From: RHKX01 sp963743875
GTDB lineage: Bacteria; Actinomycetota; Thermoleophilia; Solirubrobacterales; 70-9
Reading direction: 5' to 3'
Assembly (NCBI GenBank): GCA_963743875.1
Contig: CAVURM010000002.1
Coordinates: 372,001 to 436,000 of the forward strand
Length of the DNA: 64,000 nt
In this document: positions 36,118 through 45,133 of the stretch, piece after piece
Layout: every line of letters starts with the position of its first letter
How positions within the stretch are numbered: the first letter of the stretch is position 1
Program-made: the position numbers and the translations under genes
Notes under the pieces: generated by a model
Databases searched by the model: none
Told to the model about the DNA's origin: nothing
Seen by the model: only the letters and a program-made list of their open reading frames with translations

Positions 36118-36639
36118 ATGAGTCGTATCCGCCGCCACCTCACGTTCGCCAACGTCTGCTCATTCATCGCGCTGACGGTCGCGCTCACGACCGGCGGGGC
36201 GTACGCGGCCAACACCATCCTGTCCTCCGACATCGTCGACGGGGAGGTCAAGACTCAGGACCTGGGCAACGAGGCCGTGAGCAATGCGAAGCTCGAGAAC
36301 AACTCCATCGATGCCTCCAAGGTAGCCCCGGACTCATTGACGACGGCCGACCTGGCGGGAGTCGACGAGATCATGGAGTACAGGGTCCCCGGCGGCGAGA
36401 TCGGCAAAGGATGCTCGTCCGACACGTTGACGCTCAAGGGGCTCAAGCGCAGCGACTCCCTGATCCTCATCCCGTTGAACTCCCCGAGGGGAGTCATCGT
36501 GGGCAATCGAAGCATCCGCGAGGACGGCAAGTTCGGACTCGAGGTCTGCAACCTCGTGGGTCCCGTGAAACAGGAGCAGCTCCGATTTCACGTCTTCACG
36601 CTCTCTCGCCACCACGCCGGGGCCCACGAGGGCGCGTAG
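36118..36639 (+). CDS. exported protein of the RHLTFANV family
   Basis: This 173-residue protein starts MSRIRRHLTFANVCSFIALT and runs into a signal segment (LTTGGAYAANTIL). It is followed by D-x-V/I repeats (SSDIVDGEVKTQDLGNEAVS, NAKLENNSIDASKVAPDSL) that suggest a beta-solenoid, then a globular end with two cysteines (GKGCSSDTL; LEVCNLVG). I know this N-terminal pattern from many Thermoleophilia proteins, but no function. GGAGAGG precedes the ATG at 36118. A relative is at 40200-40856. Confidence 0.75.
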   Translation: MSRIRRHLTFANVCSFIALTVALTTGGAYAANTILSSDIVDGEVKTQDLGNEAVSNAKLENNSIDASKVAPDSLTTADLAGVDEIMEYRVPGGEIGKGCSSDTLTLKGLKRSDSLILIPLNSPRGVIVGNRSIREDGKFGLEVCNLVGPVKQEQLRFHVFTLSRHHAGAHEGA

Positions 36640-36809
36640 CACCGCCCGTGCAGGCGTTTTCGCCGGCTCTGGAAGCCAGGTGGCATGGATCCGCGTCGGG
36701 TACTGAACAATCCTCCGTGCTAACACTCGCACCAGCCCCGCGGAGAGTTCGGTGGCAGGACCATTCCATCCCGCTTGAATAGTTGGGACCAACCTCAACC
36801 GGGACTCAC

Positions 36810-38180
36810 ATGTCCAAACACACAGCACGCCATCGCCGCTCCGGCCCGGCCCGGATTCGTCGCCACAGGGGTTGGAGGGTCGCTTCCGGCGTCGTCGTGC
36901 TCGCGGCCCTGGTCGCGGTGCCGGTTCTCGCGCATGCCGCAGGCAGCGGGACCGAGCTGGCCTCCGTCAACGGCAAGGGCAAGCCGCTCGACCGCCGCGC
37001 CGGGTTGACGACGATCTCCGGCAATGGCCGCTACACCGCCTTCACGATCGATCTCGGACTTCAGCCGCACGACACGTTGCCCGAGTCCGACATCTGGATG
37101 TACGACGCCAAGCGCGGCAAGGGCGAGCGGATCAGCGGCGACATCCGCAACCGCGACGACAACTTCGATGCCTCGGTCTCCCGCAACGGTCGCTACACGG
37201 CCTTCAACTCCGACTCCGACTCTCTCGTCGATGAGAAGACGGACAATGGCCACGTCCAGGTCAACAACGACATTTTCGTCTACGACCGCAAGAAGGATCG
37301 GACCGAATGGGTCAGTCGCGACGCCGGCAAGGGTGGGCGCCAGGACCTAAGTCCGGAGATCTCGGCCGACGGTCGCTACGTCGCCTTCGTCTCCAACTCG
37401 ACCAACCTGCCGGTCCGCGAGGACCTCGGGGACGGCAAGGACTACCGCGTCTTCGTCTACGACCGCAAGACCGCCAAGACGAAGCTGGTCAGCCGTTCCG
37501 ACGACGATCAGGTGCCGGACAGGAGCGCCTGGGAGCCGTCGGTCTCCGCCGACGGCCGCTACATCGCCTACTACTCGCTGGCCCACAACCTCGCCGGCGG
37601 CCAGGCCGACCACAACTACGACGTCTTCCGCTACGACACGAAGACCAAGGACACGTACCTGATCGGCGTCGACGGGGACGGGACCATCGGCGGCAACGCG
37701 GATTCCAAGTCGCCTTCGATCTCGGCCGACGGCAACCGCATCGCCTTCGTCTCGCGCGCCGACGATTTCGTCGGCTCCGACGGCAACGGCCATATCGCCG
37801 ACGTCTTCGTCCGCGACATCAATGCAGCGTGGATTGCGCTCGTCAGCCGCCCGACTTCGGCACCGCTCGGCATTGCCGACGGAGATTCGGGCGCGCCTTC
37901 GATCTCCGGCAACGGCCGCTTCGTCGCCTTCCCCTCCGAGGCCACCAACCTAGTCGCCGGCGACGGCAACGGCGCTTCGGACGTCTTCCGCAGCACCGTC
38001 CCGGCTGCGACCACCGACCTCGTCAGCACCGCCATCGGCGGCGGGCCCGGCAACGACGACTCGCTCGACCCGGCGATCTCCGACGACGGCCGCGTGGTCG
38101 CCTTCGCCTCCGACGCCGACGACCTCAGCGCCGACGACGGCAAGAGGACCGACGTCTTCGTCCACACCTTCACGCCATAG
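36810..38180 (+). CDS. exported TolB/PD40-type beta-propeller protein
   Basis: This 456-residue protein has a signal peptide (VASGVVVLAALVAVPVLAHA) and six or seven PD40-like blades. The repeated units are SISADGRYVAF, DVFVYDRKT and TKLVSR; for example EISADGRYVAFVSNSTNL, SVSADGRYIAYYSLAHNL and SISGNGRFVAFPSEATNL. The ATG at 36810 is preferred because the signal peptide follows it. Such propellers bind proteins or sugars outside the cell. No catalytic domain is attached and no partner gene is adjacent. Confidence 0.85.
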   Translation: MSKHTARHRRSGPARIRRHRGWRVASGVVVLAALVAVPVLAHAAGSGTELASVNGKGKPLDRRAGLTTISGNGRYTAFTIDLGLQPHDTLPESDIWMYDAKRGKGERISGDIRNRDDNFDASVSRNGRYTAFNSDSDSLVDEKTDNGHVQVNNDIFVYDRKKDRTEWVSRDAGKGGRQDLSPEISADGRYVAFVSNSTNLPVREDLGDGKDYRVFVYDRKTAKTKLVSRSDDDQVPDRSAWEPSVSADGRYIAYYSLAHNLAGGQADHNYDVFRYDTKTKDTYLIGVDGDGTIGGNADSKSPSISADGNRIAFVSRADDFVGSDGNGHIADVFVRDINAAWIALVSRPTSAPLGIADGDSGAPSISGNGRFVAFPSEATNLVAGDGNGASDVFRSTVPAATTDLVSTAIGGGPGNDDSLDPAISDDGRVVAFASDADDLSADDGKRTDVFVHTFTP

Positions 38181-38363
38181 TCGGCAGCGGGGAGAGCAGG
38201 CCGATCTGTTCAATGATCCTCAGCCCTGTCTCGTTTCCGACCGGAAGCGCGCACGGATCGTCGAGCGAACGCGCGCACGAGATCAGCGGTATCTGCCTGC
38301 AGAACTGTCTTCGAATCGCCGGTTAACGCAGGCAGGGGCCGCCTCCTGAGTTTCCTCGTCAGC

Positions 38364-38723
38364 TCAATCGGCCAGGTCGGCAGTTGCCTCCTGGAAGTGG
38401 GCCATTCCCCGAGCCAATGACTCGCCCGTGGCGGCCTGGATGACGCCGGAACCGTCGACGATCATCGCCACTCGCGTCTGGAGCATCTCGAATTCAGGAC
38501 TGCGAACAACCTCATCGAGCTTCTCGCGCTCACCACGGAGCAGCATGAAGCCGCCCAGGTCGCCGCCGTGGGTTGCCAGGAACCAAGGCTCGACGCTTTC
38601 GATCTTGCCTTCCTGCTGGAGCTTGGAGTAGTACGCGATCGCCTCGTTGAAGACCTCGACGGCCTTCCGCTCGCGACCTCGCACGACTTCGCCCCAACCT
38701 ACGAACAGTGCATCGTCGGACAT
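38364..38723 (-). CDS. small conserved protein, probable alpha/beta-barrel dimer
   Basis: This 119-residue protein (FVGWGEVVRGRERKAVEVFN, then WFLATHGGDLGGFMLLRGER) looks like a ferredoxin-like fold protein of the dimeric alpha-beta-barrel kind. I recall similar unnamed proteins in Actinobacteria. No active-site residues can be assigned. It stands alone and is divergent from the saccharopine dehydrogenase-like gene. Confidence 0.6.
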   Translation of the reverse strand: MSDDALFVGWGEVVRGRERKAVEVFNEAIAYYSKLQQEGKIESVEPWFLATHGGDLGGFMLLRGEREKLDEVVRSPEFEMLQTRVAMIVDGSGVIQAATGESLARGMAHFQEATADLAD

Positions 38724-38947
38724 CTGATTCTCCCCTCTTCGCTCTGGTTCAAGCTACATCCGCCCTCGCGGAATGTCCAGTGCTACCGCGCGCTCATCTC
38801 GATTCCGGTCCAGGCGGGCTCTCGCGGCGTCGGAACAGCTCGAGCCCGCTCAGGCAGCCCTCCCCTTTCCGGGAAAGGCCCGACTCGGTGCGACGTGGTC
38901 CAACTGGGTCCCAATCACCAGAACCAGACTAGGTTGGAACGCAGACT

Positions 38948-40169
38948 GTGACTGACTCCACTCGGGACCACGACATCGTTGTCTACGGGGCAACCGGCTT
39001 CGTCGGCGTGCTGACGGCCAGGTACCTCGCCGAGCATGCTCCTCCCGGTACTCGGATCGCGCTCGGTGGGCGCTCGGGGGCGAAGCTCGAGCAGACGCGC
39101 ACCGAGCTCGGCGTCGACTGGCCGCTGCTCATCGCCGATAGCCAGGATCGCGATGCGGTCCTGGCGATGGCGGAGTCCACGCGCGTCGTCGCGACCACGG
39201 TCGGCCCTTACTTCAAGTACGGCAAGCCGCTCGTTGAAGCGTGCGCGGCCGCAGGGACGCACTACGCCGACCTCACCGGCGAGGTCCTGTTCATGCGCTG
39301 GGCAATTGACGCTGCCGACGCTGCGGCGCAGGCAAGCGGCGCCCGCATCGTCCACACCTGTGGCTTCGATTCGATCCCATCCGATATCGGCACGCTGCTC
39401 CTGCACGAGGCGGCGCGGGCCGGTGGCCATGGGGATCTGGGTGAGACGTCGTACGTGGTCAAGGACATGCGGGGCGGCGCGAGCGGCGGCACCATCGACT
39501 CAGCACGAACGACGGTGGACGCGGTGAAGAAGGACCCGGCGAGCCGGCGCATACTTGCCGATCCGTACGCCCTCAGTCCAAACCGCGCCGACGATCCTGA
39601 ACCTGGCTCCGAGCGCGATTCGATGAAGCCACTTCGCGACGATCGGCTCGGGGGCTGGCTGGCGCCGTTCGTGATGGGGAGCGTCAACACACGGGTCGTG
39701 CGCCGCAGCAATGCACTTCAAGATCACGCCTACGGCCGTGGGCTCCGCTACAGAGAGCTCATGCTCACGGGCGGCGGGCCGCTCGGCCTGGCGAAGGCCG
39801 CGGGCGTCGCAGGCGGTATTGCGGGTGCCTTGGCGGGCCTCGCGACCCCCGGTGCGCGTCAGCTGCTCGACCGCATTCTCCCGGACCCCGGTGAGGGACC
39901 CGATGAGGCTGCTCGCGAGCGCGGCTTCTTCGAGATCGATATCCACACGACGACGAGCACCGGCGAGCGATTGCGTTGCGAGATCCGCGTTCAGGGCGAT
40001 CCCGGCTACAAGGCGACCGCGGTGATGCTCGGTGAGAGCGCCCTCTGCCTCGCACTCGATGATCTACCCGACGCTGCGGGCGTGCTCACGCCGGCAACGG
40101 CGATGGGCTTCCGTGCTCGCCGATCGCCTCATCGAAGCTGGGCACAGTTACCGCGTCGTGGCGGATTAG
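38948..40169 (+). CDS. saccharopine dehydrogenase-like / trans-acting enoyl reductase family protein (frameshifted end)
   Basis: This NAD(P)-binding protein of about 406 residues resembles saccharopine dehydrogenase-like proteins and the mycobacterial trans-acting enoyl reductase. It shows DIVVYGATGFVGVLTARYLA, then GGRSGAKLEQTRTELG and TVGPYFKYGKPLVEACAAAG, DLTGEVLFMRWAID and the CGFDSIPSDIG motif. The family C-terminus (SVLADRLIEAGHSYRVVAD) is found one frame over after about 40110, ending at TAG 40169, so one extra base interrupts it. The GTG start lies 12 nt after TAGGTT. Such proteins act on lipid intermediates; the role here is unknown. Confidence 0.8.
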
Positions 40170-40199
40170 CGGCGCCGGCCGGCCGGCCGACGGCCCGCG

Positions 40200-40856
40200 T
40201 CAGCGGATCTGCACGATGCTGACCTCGAGGCGGTCGAGCTGCGAGTTCGCCGTGCAGTCGACGTCACCCCGGAGTTCCGCGGTGATGGTGAGCGGCGTAA
40301 GCGGATCGATCAGCCCAAAGGGGCCGGCGGCATCCCGGCCGGGGGCCTGGACCAGGGTCGTTGAGTTCTCGCCGCTCTCCGGGTTCACGAAGACTCGGGT
40401 CGGTTCGCCGTCGAGGAGCAGGCGAACCGCGGGCTGGCAGGACTCGGCGGCGTTCGTGGTCGCGATCGTGAACCGTCCTTCTGCCGCAAGGGCGGAGACG
40501 TTGCCCTCGCCCGGCGTGAAGGTCGTGTCCCCGCTGAGCGGCAGCGGCGAGGTGGTGTTCGCGTTGACGCCGCCCTGAGGACCGGCCGTGGCCGAGCCGG
40601 TCACATCGGCGTCAAGCGCTGGGATGACCCCGGCGGCGATGTCGTCGGCCTTGATCGTGCCGTCCTTCACCTTGGGGCTGATCACCGCGTTCCTGCCCAG
40701 GTCGGACTTCTTCACGGCACCCGCCGCGATGTTCCTGCTGTCCACCGCGTTCTTGCCCAAGCGGACGGCGGCGTAGACGGTGCCGCCGCCGATCACGAGA
40801 ACGAGCGCGAGCGTTGCGACGACATTCGCGTAGGTCAATCTCGAACGCAGGTCCAT
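40200..40856 (-). CDS. exported protein of the RLTYANV family
   Basis: This 218-residue protein begins MDLRSRLTYANVVATLALVL with a signal segment (VIGGGTVYAA). Short repeats follow (KNAVDSRNIAAGAVKKSDLG, RNAVISPKVKDGTIKADDI), likely a small beta-solenoid, then a globular domain with two cysteines (ESCQPAV; DVDCTAN). GGAGG lies 8 nt before the ATG at 40856. It is a paralogue in architecture of 36118-36639. Function is unknown. Confidence 0.75.
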   Translation of the reverse strand: MDLRSRLTYANVVATLALVLVIGGGTVYAAVRLGKNAVDSRNIAAGAVKKSDLGRNAVISPKVKDGTIKADDIAAGVIPALDADVTGSATAGPQGGVNANTTSPLPLSGDTTFTPGEGNVSALAAEGRFTIATTNAAESCQPAVRLLLDGEPTRVFVNPESGENSTTLVQAPGRDAAGPFGLIDPLTPLTITAELRGDVDCTANSQLDRLEVSIVQIR

Positions 40857-41055
40857 TGTCAGCCTCCTCCACAAGCTTCGACCTTCGCGCCACCCTACTC
40901 CCCCCAGGCCGCGGTGGCCAGCGGAGCGGAGCATGGATCATGCGATGAATTCGCGATCGCCTCCGTCGGGGCCGCCATGGAGCGCTGCAAGACAGCAGCG
41001 CAGCTCGACGAGCTCACGGCCACGCGGCTGGTCGGGGAGCCAGCCGTTTGACTAT

Positions 41056-41144
41056 CCGTGCGTCGCAGCGAGAGACGAATCGGGTCCCCGCTATCGCGAA
41101 CAAGCTCAGTGAGATACCGCCTGGAAATCAAGTGCGACGCACGG
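41056..41144 (+). repeat. dispersed repeat with distant inverted arm
   Basis: CCGTGCGTCGCA (41056-41067) opens an A-like core (GGGTCCCCGCTAT) without hairpin. A perfect inverted 12-mer TGCGACGCACGG lies at 41133-41144 inside the 3' end of the cupin gene, where it also encodes PCVA on the other strand. Confidence 0.6.
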
Positions 41145-41447
41145 CTTGTCCCCCACAACCCAGGCGTCATGGCCCGGTGGGGCCTCGAACGCCTCGCCAG
41201 GGCCGACTTCGACCTCCATGCCATCGGGCCCGCGAACGAGCATGCGACCGGAGACGATGTAGCCGACGTGGGCTGCTGAATCCTCCCCGGTCAGGGCTCC
41301 CACGTGTAAGGACCACCTCCAACCTGGCTGGTACACCCCACGACCGATCGACATGGACGCCAAGCTGACCTGACTCCTCCGGCTCTCGTCAAGAAGGACG
41401 GGTGATTCGTCCCCCGCTTGCAGGCTCTTCACGATTACCCGCCTCAT
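41106..41447 (-). CDS. small cupin protein
   Basis: This 113-residue single cupin domain shows the two motif regions (WSLHVGALTGEDSAAHVGYI and GPGEAFEAPPGHDAWVVGDK) with His residues that could bind a metal. The end KPCVALDF is usual for small stand-alone cupins. The substrate is unknown. An inverted arm of the repeat overlaps its last codons. Confidence 0.75.
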   Translation of the reverse strand: MRRVIVKSLQAGDESPVLLDESRRSQVSLASMSIGRGVYQPGWRWSLHVGALTGEDSAAHVGYIVSGRMLVRGPDGMEVEVGPGEAFEAPPGHDAWVVGDKPCVALDFQAVSH

Positions 41448-41499
41448 GCTGTGGAGATGTTACGGGGGGTGCCTACGGGGCGACCCCCAACACGCATCC

Positions 41500-41586
41500 G
41501 CTCGACGATCCGTGCGTCGTAGCGAGAAACGAATCGGGTTCCCTCCATAGGAGGAAGCCCGCTTGTTGAGCGGGCTTCTTGCGTTT
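41500..41586 (+). repeat. dispersed repeat, A-type
   Basis: The full copy runs from CGCTCGACGATCCGTGCGTC through GTAGCGAGAAACGAATCGGG to the hairpin GGAAGCCCGCT-tgttg-AGCGGGCTTCTT and GCGTTT. Confidence 0.85.
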
Positions 41587-41736
41587 CGAGGGCTCGGACA
41601 CCGGCGATTCGGCATCAGTCGGGCGAGTCCCCAACCGAGTGCGTGTTTCTCTGGCCGGGGACGCCATCCCCGCAAACCTGGGCCGATGGTCTAAGTCGGA
41701 GCGGGTTCGATTGGTCCACAGCCGACCGGCGTTTTC

Positions 41737-43470
41737 ATGCACAATGGCTCGATGCTTCGCTTCCTGCCATCGCTGCTCTTGCCGGTGCTTGCCGCACTCG
41801 TCCTTGCAGCTCCGGCGGCAGCAAAGCTTCCGGTGCTGAAGCCGGTGAGCTACCCGGGCATGACGACGTTCGACTGCCAGACGGATCCGATAACGCTGCA
41901 GCCGGGGCAGAACCTGAACAAGTACATGCTGACCAAGGCCTGTCCCCACGCGGAGAAGGTGAGTGGGCCGCTGGACGAGAGCATTTTCGAGGCGGGGTCC
42001 GGCGCCGAGGGCTTCATGACCCGCTTCCAGCCGAGCATGGTCGAGGTAAAGCCGAGCGGCAAGGTCGTGACGCCCGCGGTCTGGGACCTGCATCTGCACC
42101 ACGTCGTCTGGCTTCCGCCCGGGGGAGGCAACTTCGCGGCGGGGGAGGAGAAGACGATCGCGATGTTCCCGCAGGGCTACGGCCGCGAGATGGACGCGAC
42201 TGCCAACTGGGGCCTGCTCCACATGCTTCACAACCTGACCGCCCAGCCGGATCGGGAGGTCCGTCTGACCTGGCAAATCGACTGGGTTCCTCAAACCGAT
42301 CCGGTGCGCACCGACATCTCGAGGATCCGAGGAACCTTCATGGACGTCGCCAACGGGGGCGCCTACCCGGTGTTCGACGCCGAGCGGTCCTTCGACGAGG
42401 ACGGCGACGGCAAGTTCACCTTTCCCGAGGACGTCTCGACCGACCCGGCGGACCCGAGCTACGAGGAGCTCGGCAAGGTCAGCCCGGATCAGTACTGGAC
42501 GGTGCCCTCGAGCTTGACCGACGGGGTAACCCTGCTCTCGGCGGGAGGGCACCTGCACCCCGGCGGCCTCTACGTCGACCTCAAGGTAGCGCGCGACGGA
42601 CCCGACGCCGGTGACGTCGACGGCGACGACCCGGCCGAGGTCAAGAAGATCTTCCGCTCCGACGCGCGTTACTACGAGCCCGCGGGGGCGGTGAGCTGGG
42701 ACGTCGCGATGACGGTCGCCCGACGCGGCTGGAGGATCCACCTCGAGCCCGGCGACACGGTCTCGATCGACGCCACGTACGACGTCGACAGGGCGTCTTG
42801 GTACGAGTCGATGGGGATCCTCGGGCTCGGTTGGACTCCGGATGCCGACCCGAATGCCAGGGATCCTTTCGAGGACCCGGCTGACGTGCGCGAGATGTAC
42901 CAGCAGGGCGGCGCGCTCACCCACCGCCGACTGCCGGAGAACGTCGACACCCACGCTCGCCAAGACCTGAAGCTCCCCGACCCGCGCAAGCTGCGCTCCG
43001 GCGGCGCACCGCCTCCATCAGGCGTCGACATCGACAGCTTCCTCTACGAGGCCGGCGGCTTCTCGGCGGTGCGCGACTTTCCCGCCGAGCTCATGCGCCC
43101 GCCGGTCATCGGGCCGGACGAGACGTTGACCTTCACCAACCAGGACGCGCTCTTCGGTCAACCGCAAGACGAGCAGGCGTGGCACACGATCACCGCGTGC
43201 CGCGCTCCCTGCAACAAGGGACCGGGGATCGGCTATCCGCTTGCGAACGGCCCGGTGGAATTCGACTCCGGCCAACTGGGCTTCGGCACCGGTCTCAACG
43301 GCAACGTAACGATCGACTCCAACAGCTACACGACGCCGCCCTTGGGGGTCCCGGCCCAAGGACGACAGGGCGGGGACACCAAGCGCGGGGCGACCTACAC
43401 CTACTTCTGTCGCCTGCATCCCTATATGCGGGGCTCGTTCCGGGTTCGAGGGTCTCTCGACCGAGGCTAG
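41737..43470 (+). CDS. exported copper protein: PHM-like monooxygenase fold plus cupredoxin
   Basis: This 577-residue protein has a signal peptide (LPSLLLPVLAALVLAAPAAA). Its N-terminal two-thirds resembles copper type II monooxygenases of the PHM kind: WDLHLHHVVWL (His 119, 121, 122), LLHMLHN and GGHLHPGG (His 272, 274). An EF-hand-like loop DEDGDGKFTFPE lies near residue 220. The C-terminal domain is cupredoxin-like, with WHTITAC, then C558, H561 and M564 in YFCRLHPYMRG as type 1 copper ligands. It may oxidise an extracellular substrate, with electrons entering through its own blue-copper domain. That is inference. The start may instead be the Met at 41752. Confidence 0.75.
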   Translation: MHNGSMLRFLPSLLLPVLAALVLAAPAAAKLPVLKPVSYPGMTTFDCQTDPITLQPGQNLNKYMLTKACPHAEKVSGPLDESIFEAGSGAEGFMTRFQPSMVEVKPSGKVVTPAVWDLHLHHVVWLPPGGGNFAAGEEKTIAMFPQGYGREMDATANWGLLHMLHNLTAQPDREVRLTWQIDWVPQTDPVRTDISRIRGTFMDVANGGAYPVFDAERSFDEDGDGKFTFPEDVSTDPADPSYEELGKVSPDQYWTVPSSLTDGVTLLSAGGHLHPGGLYVDLKVARDGPDAGDVDGDDPAEVKKIFRSDARYYEPAGAVSWDVAMTVARRGWRIHLEPGDTVSIDATYDVDRASWYESMGILGLGWTPDADPNARDPFEDPADVREMYQQGGALTHRRLPENVDTHARQDLKLPDPRKLRSGGAPPPSGVDIDSFLYEAGGFSAVRDFPAELMRPPVIGPDETLTFTNQDALFGQPQDEQAWHTITACRAPCNKGPGIGYPLANGPVEFDSGQLGFGTGLNGNVTIDSNSYTTPPLGVPAQGRQGGDTKRGATYTYFCRLHPYMRGSFRVRGSLDRG

Positions 43471-43881
43471 ACCCGCCGGCTTGGGCGCCACTCCAATTCG
43501 CGATCGCGTCGGATGCTTTCTGGGGTCGGGGCCAATTGGAGAGCGGGGATCAATTCGGCATCATTTCACGGCCAGATTGTGGGCTGGCGAAGCACCGGCT
43601 ATCGCTATACCCCAGCTGCCGAGACTCGCGGGGGAGGCAAAGTTGCTTATCGTCTTGGTCAGGGATTATCAAAAAGCAATAAAGCAGAAATAGATCGAAA
43701 AGCAAGGCGTTCAAGCGGACACCCTCCCAAGCGAACCCCCGTCACCGCAACGCGCTCGGTGACACACATCGCAATCGATCGAACGGCAAGTGAAGCGACG
43801 GGACCCCGATCAAGCCGCTGAAGGTACGGAACTCGGAACTCGGCACCGATTCTGCCCTGACGTCGCGGTCGACGGACGACC
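43471..43881. other. gene-free stretch with AT-rich patch
   Basis: No supported gene. A patch at about 43665-43705 (ATTATCAAAAAGCAATAAAG, then CAGAAATAGATCGAAAAGC) is much more AT-rich than its surroundings. It precedes the truncated regulator at a rearranged junction. Confidence 0.4.
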
Positions 43882-44310
43882 TCATCCTGTGGCGCGTCGA
43901 CCTCCAAGCGCGATCACAATCTCGAGAACCGCCTCGGGATCCTGCAGGCGGTCACCGAAGAGTTCGCGCAATTGCGTCATCCGGTAGCGCACCGTCTGCG
44001 GATGGACGAACAGCTCGGCGGCTACCTCGTCTCGGCGTCCTTGGTGTAGGAGCCATGAGCGGAGCGTCTGCTCTAGGCGTTCCGCCGTGTTCTGGCGGAG
44101 CTCCGATAGCGGCTCAAGAGCCCGTTGACGCAGGTCGACTAACGCCTCGGAATCCGACTGGATGAGCAGGCTCGCGAGATGGGCCTCGGTGTCCAGTGCC
44201 CCAGGGCCGCCTGGGTTGATCAGATCTCGGACGCGGCGGGCCCGATGCACGGAAATGGCGACCTCCGTCCACGGGCGGGCAGGCCCGACTACCGCGTCGC
44301 GTCCCTCCAA
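43882..44310 (-). pseudogene. 5'-truncated PucR/CdaR-type regulator
   Basis: Only the C-terminal end of a PucR-family activator remains: LLIQSDSEALVDLRQRALEP, ERLEQTLRSWLLHQGRRDEV and the helix-turn-helix AELFVHPQTVRYRMTQLREL. Full proteins are about 400-550 residues; here about 130 remain, with the first residues unrelated. The truncation point coincides with the start of a truncated desaturase on the other strand near 44310. The last 110 bp recur at 51409-51518. Confidence 0.7.
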
Positions 44311-44699
44311 AGAATCAAAACATCACCGGCAGCCCGTTCATGCACCTGATGAGCGGCAACCTCTCGTTCCAGATCGAGCATCACCTCTTTCCCGATCTCC
44401 CCAGCAGCCGCTACCAGGAGATCGCCCCGAAGGTCGAAGAGCTCTTCGACCGTTATGGCCTGACCTACACGAGCGGACCCTTGCCGAAGCAGGTTGCCTC
44501 GGCCTGGAAGAAGGTGTTCCGGCTCGCGCTGCCGAACGACGCGCCTCAGCGGGCGGTGAAGCTGGCGACCGCACCGTTAGCACGCCTCCGTGCCGCGGTC
44601 CTTGGCTCGGAGTCGGTCGCGACCCCCGAACCTGAACATGTCGCAACCGTCAAGCCGAAAGCGCCCGCGCCCGCCGAGTGGGAACTGATCGCGGCATGA
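44311..44699 (+). pseudogene. 5'-truncated fatty acid desaturase
   Basis: The frame NITGSPFMHLMSGNLSFQIE continues into HHLFPDLPSSRYQEIAPKVE, the third histidine box (QIEHH) and end of a membrane fatty acid desaturase, followed by an Ala/Pro-rich tail. The first two histidine boxes and the membrane helices are missing because the open frame begins at the junction with the truncated regulator. The shortened ORF from ATG 44340 could be translated, but it cannot be an active desaturase. Confidence 0.7.
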
Positions 44700-44737
44700 A
44701 GACCAGGAAGTCTTGCCGCAAGGACAGTCCGCGCTCG

Positions 44738-44780
44738 CTCGGCCACTCGTGCGTCGCAGTACGAGCGAATCGGGTTCGGA
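44738..44780 (+). repeat. dispersed repeat, degenerate
   Basis: CACTCGTGCGTCGCAGTACG and AGCGAATCGGGTTCGG match the 5' half and core only. Confidence 0.55.
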
Positions 44781-44839
44781 ATGCTCTGCCGCTCGTGCCG
44801 TGCGAAGGTAGAGGAGCAAGTTCCGACGGAGGAGGAGAA

Positions 44840-45052
44840 ATGGCAGAGAGCGTCTATCGGGTCACCGAGGTTGTCGGCGTCAGCTCGGATTCATGGGAGC
44901 AGGCAGCGAAGAACGCTGTCGAGATGGTCGGTCAATCGGTGCGCGATCTCCGGGTCGCCGAAGTCGTCCGCCAGGACGTAACGATCGAAGACGGCAAGAT
45001 CTCGGGATTCCGCATTCGCCTTGGGGTCTCGTTCAAGTACGAGAAGGAGTAG
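44840..45052 (+). CDS. dodecin
   Basis: This 70-residue protein matches dodecin, a small dodecameric flavin- or CoA-binding storage protein: MAESVYRVTEVVGVSSDSWE, QAAKNAVEMVGQSVRDLRVA, and the end FRIRLGVSFKYEKE. The conserved Trp of SDSWEQAA is present. GGAGGAG precedes the ATG at 44840. It would sequester free flavin in the cytoplasm. Confidence 0.92.
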   Translation: MAESVYRVTEVVGVSSDSWEQAAKNAVEMVGQSVRDLRVAEVVRQDVTIEDGKISGFRIRLGVSFKYEKE

Positions 45053-45133
45053 AACGATCCGGGGCCGCCGCCGCAGGGCGACGGCCTCTCGTTCCCGCCC
45101 GACTCGGGGTCAAGTACCCGCGGAGCCGCTGAC

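Noticed and set aside
43513..43821. Short plus-strand ORFs after the copper protein
   Set aside because: Biased composition, no motif, no ribosome site, and overlap with the AT-rich patch.
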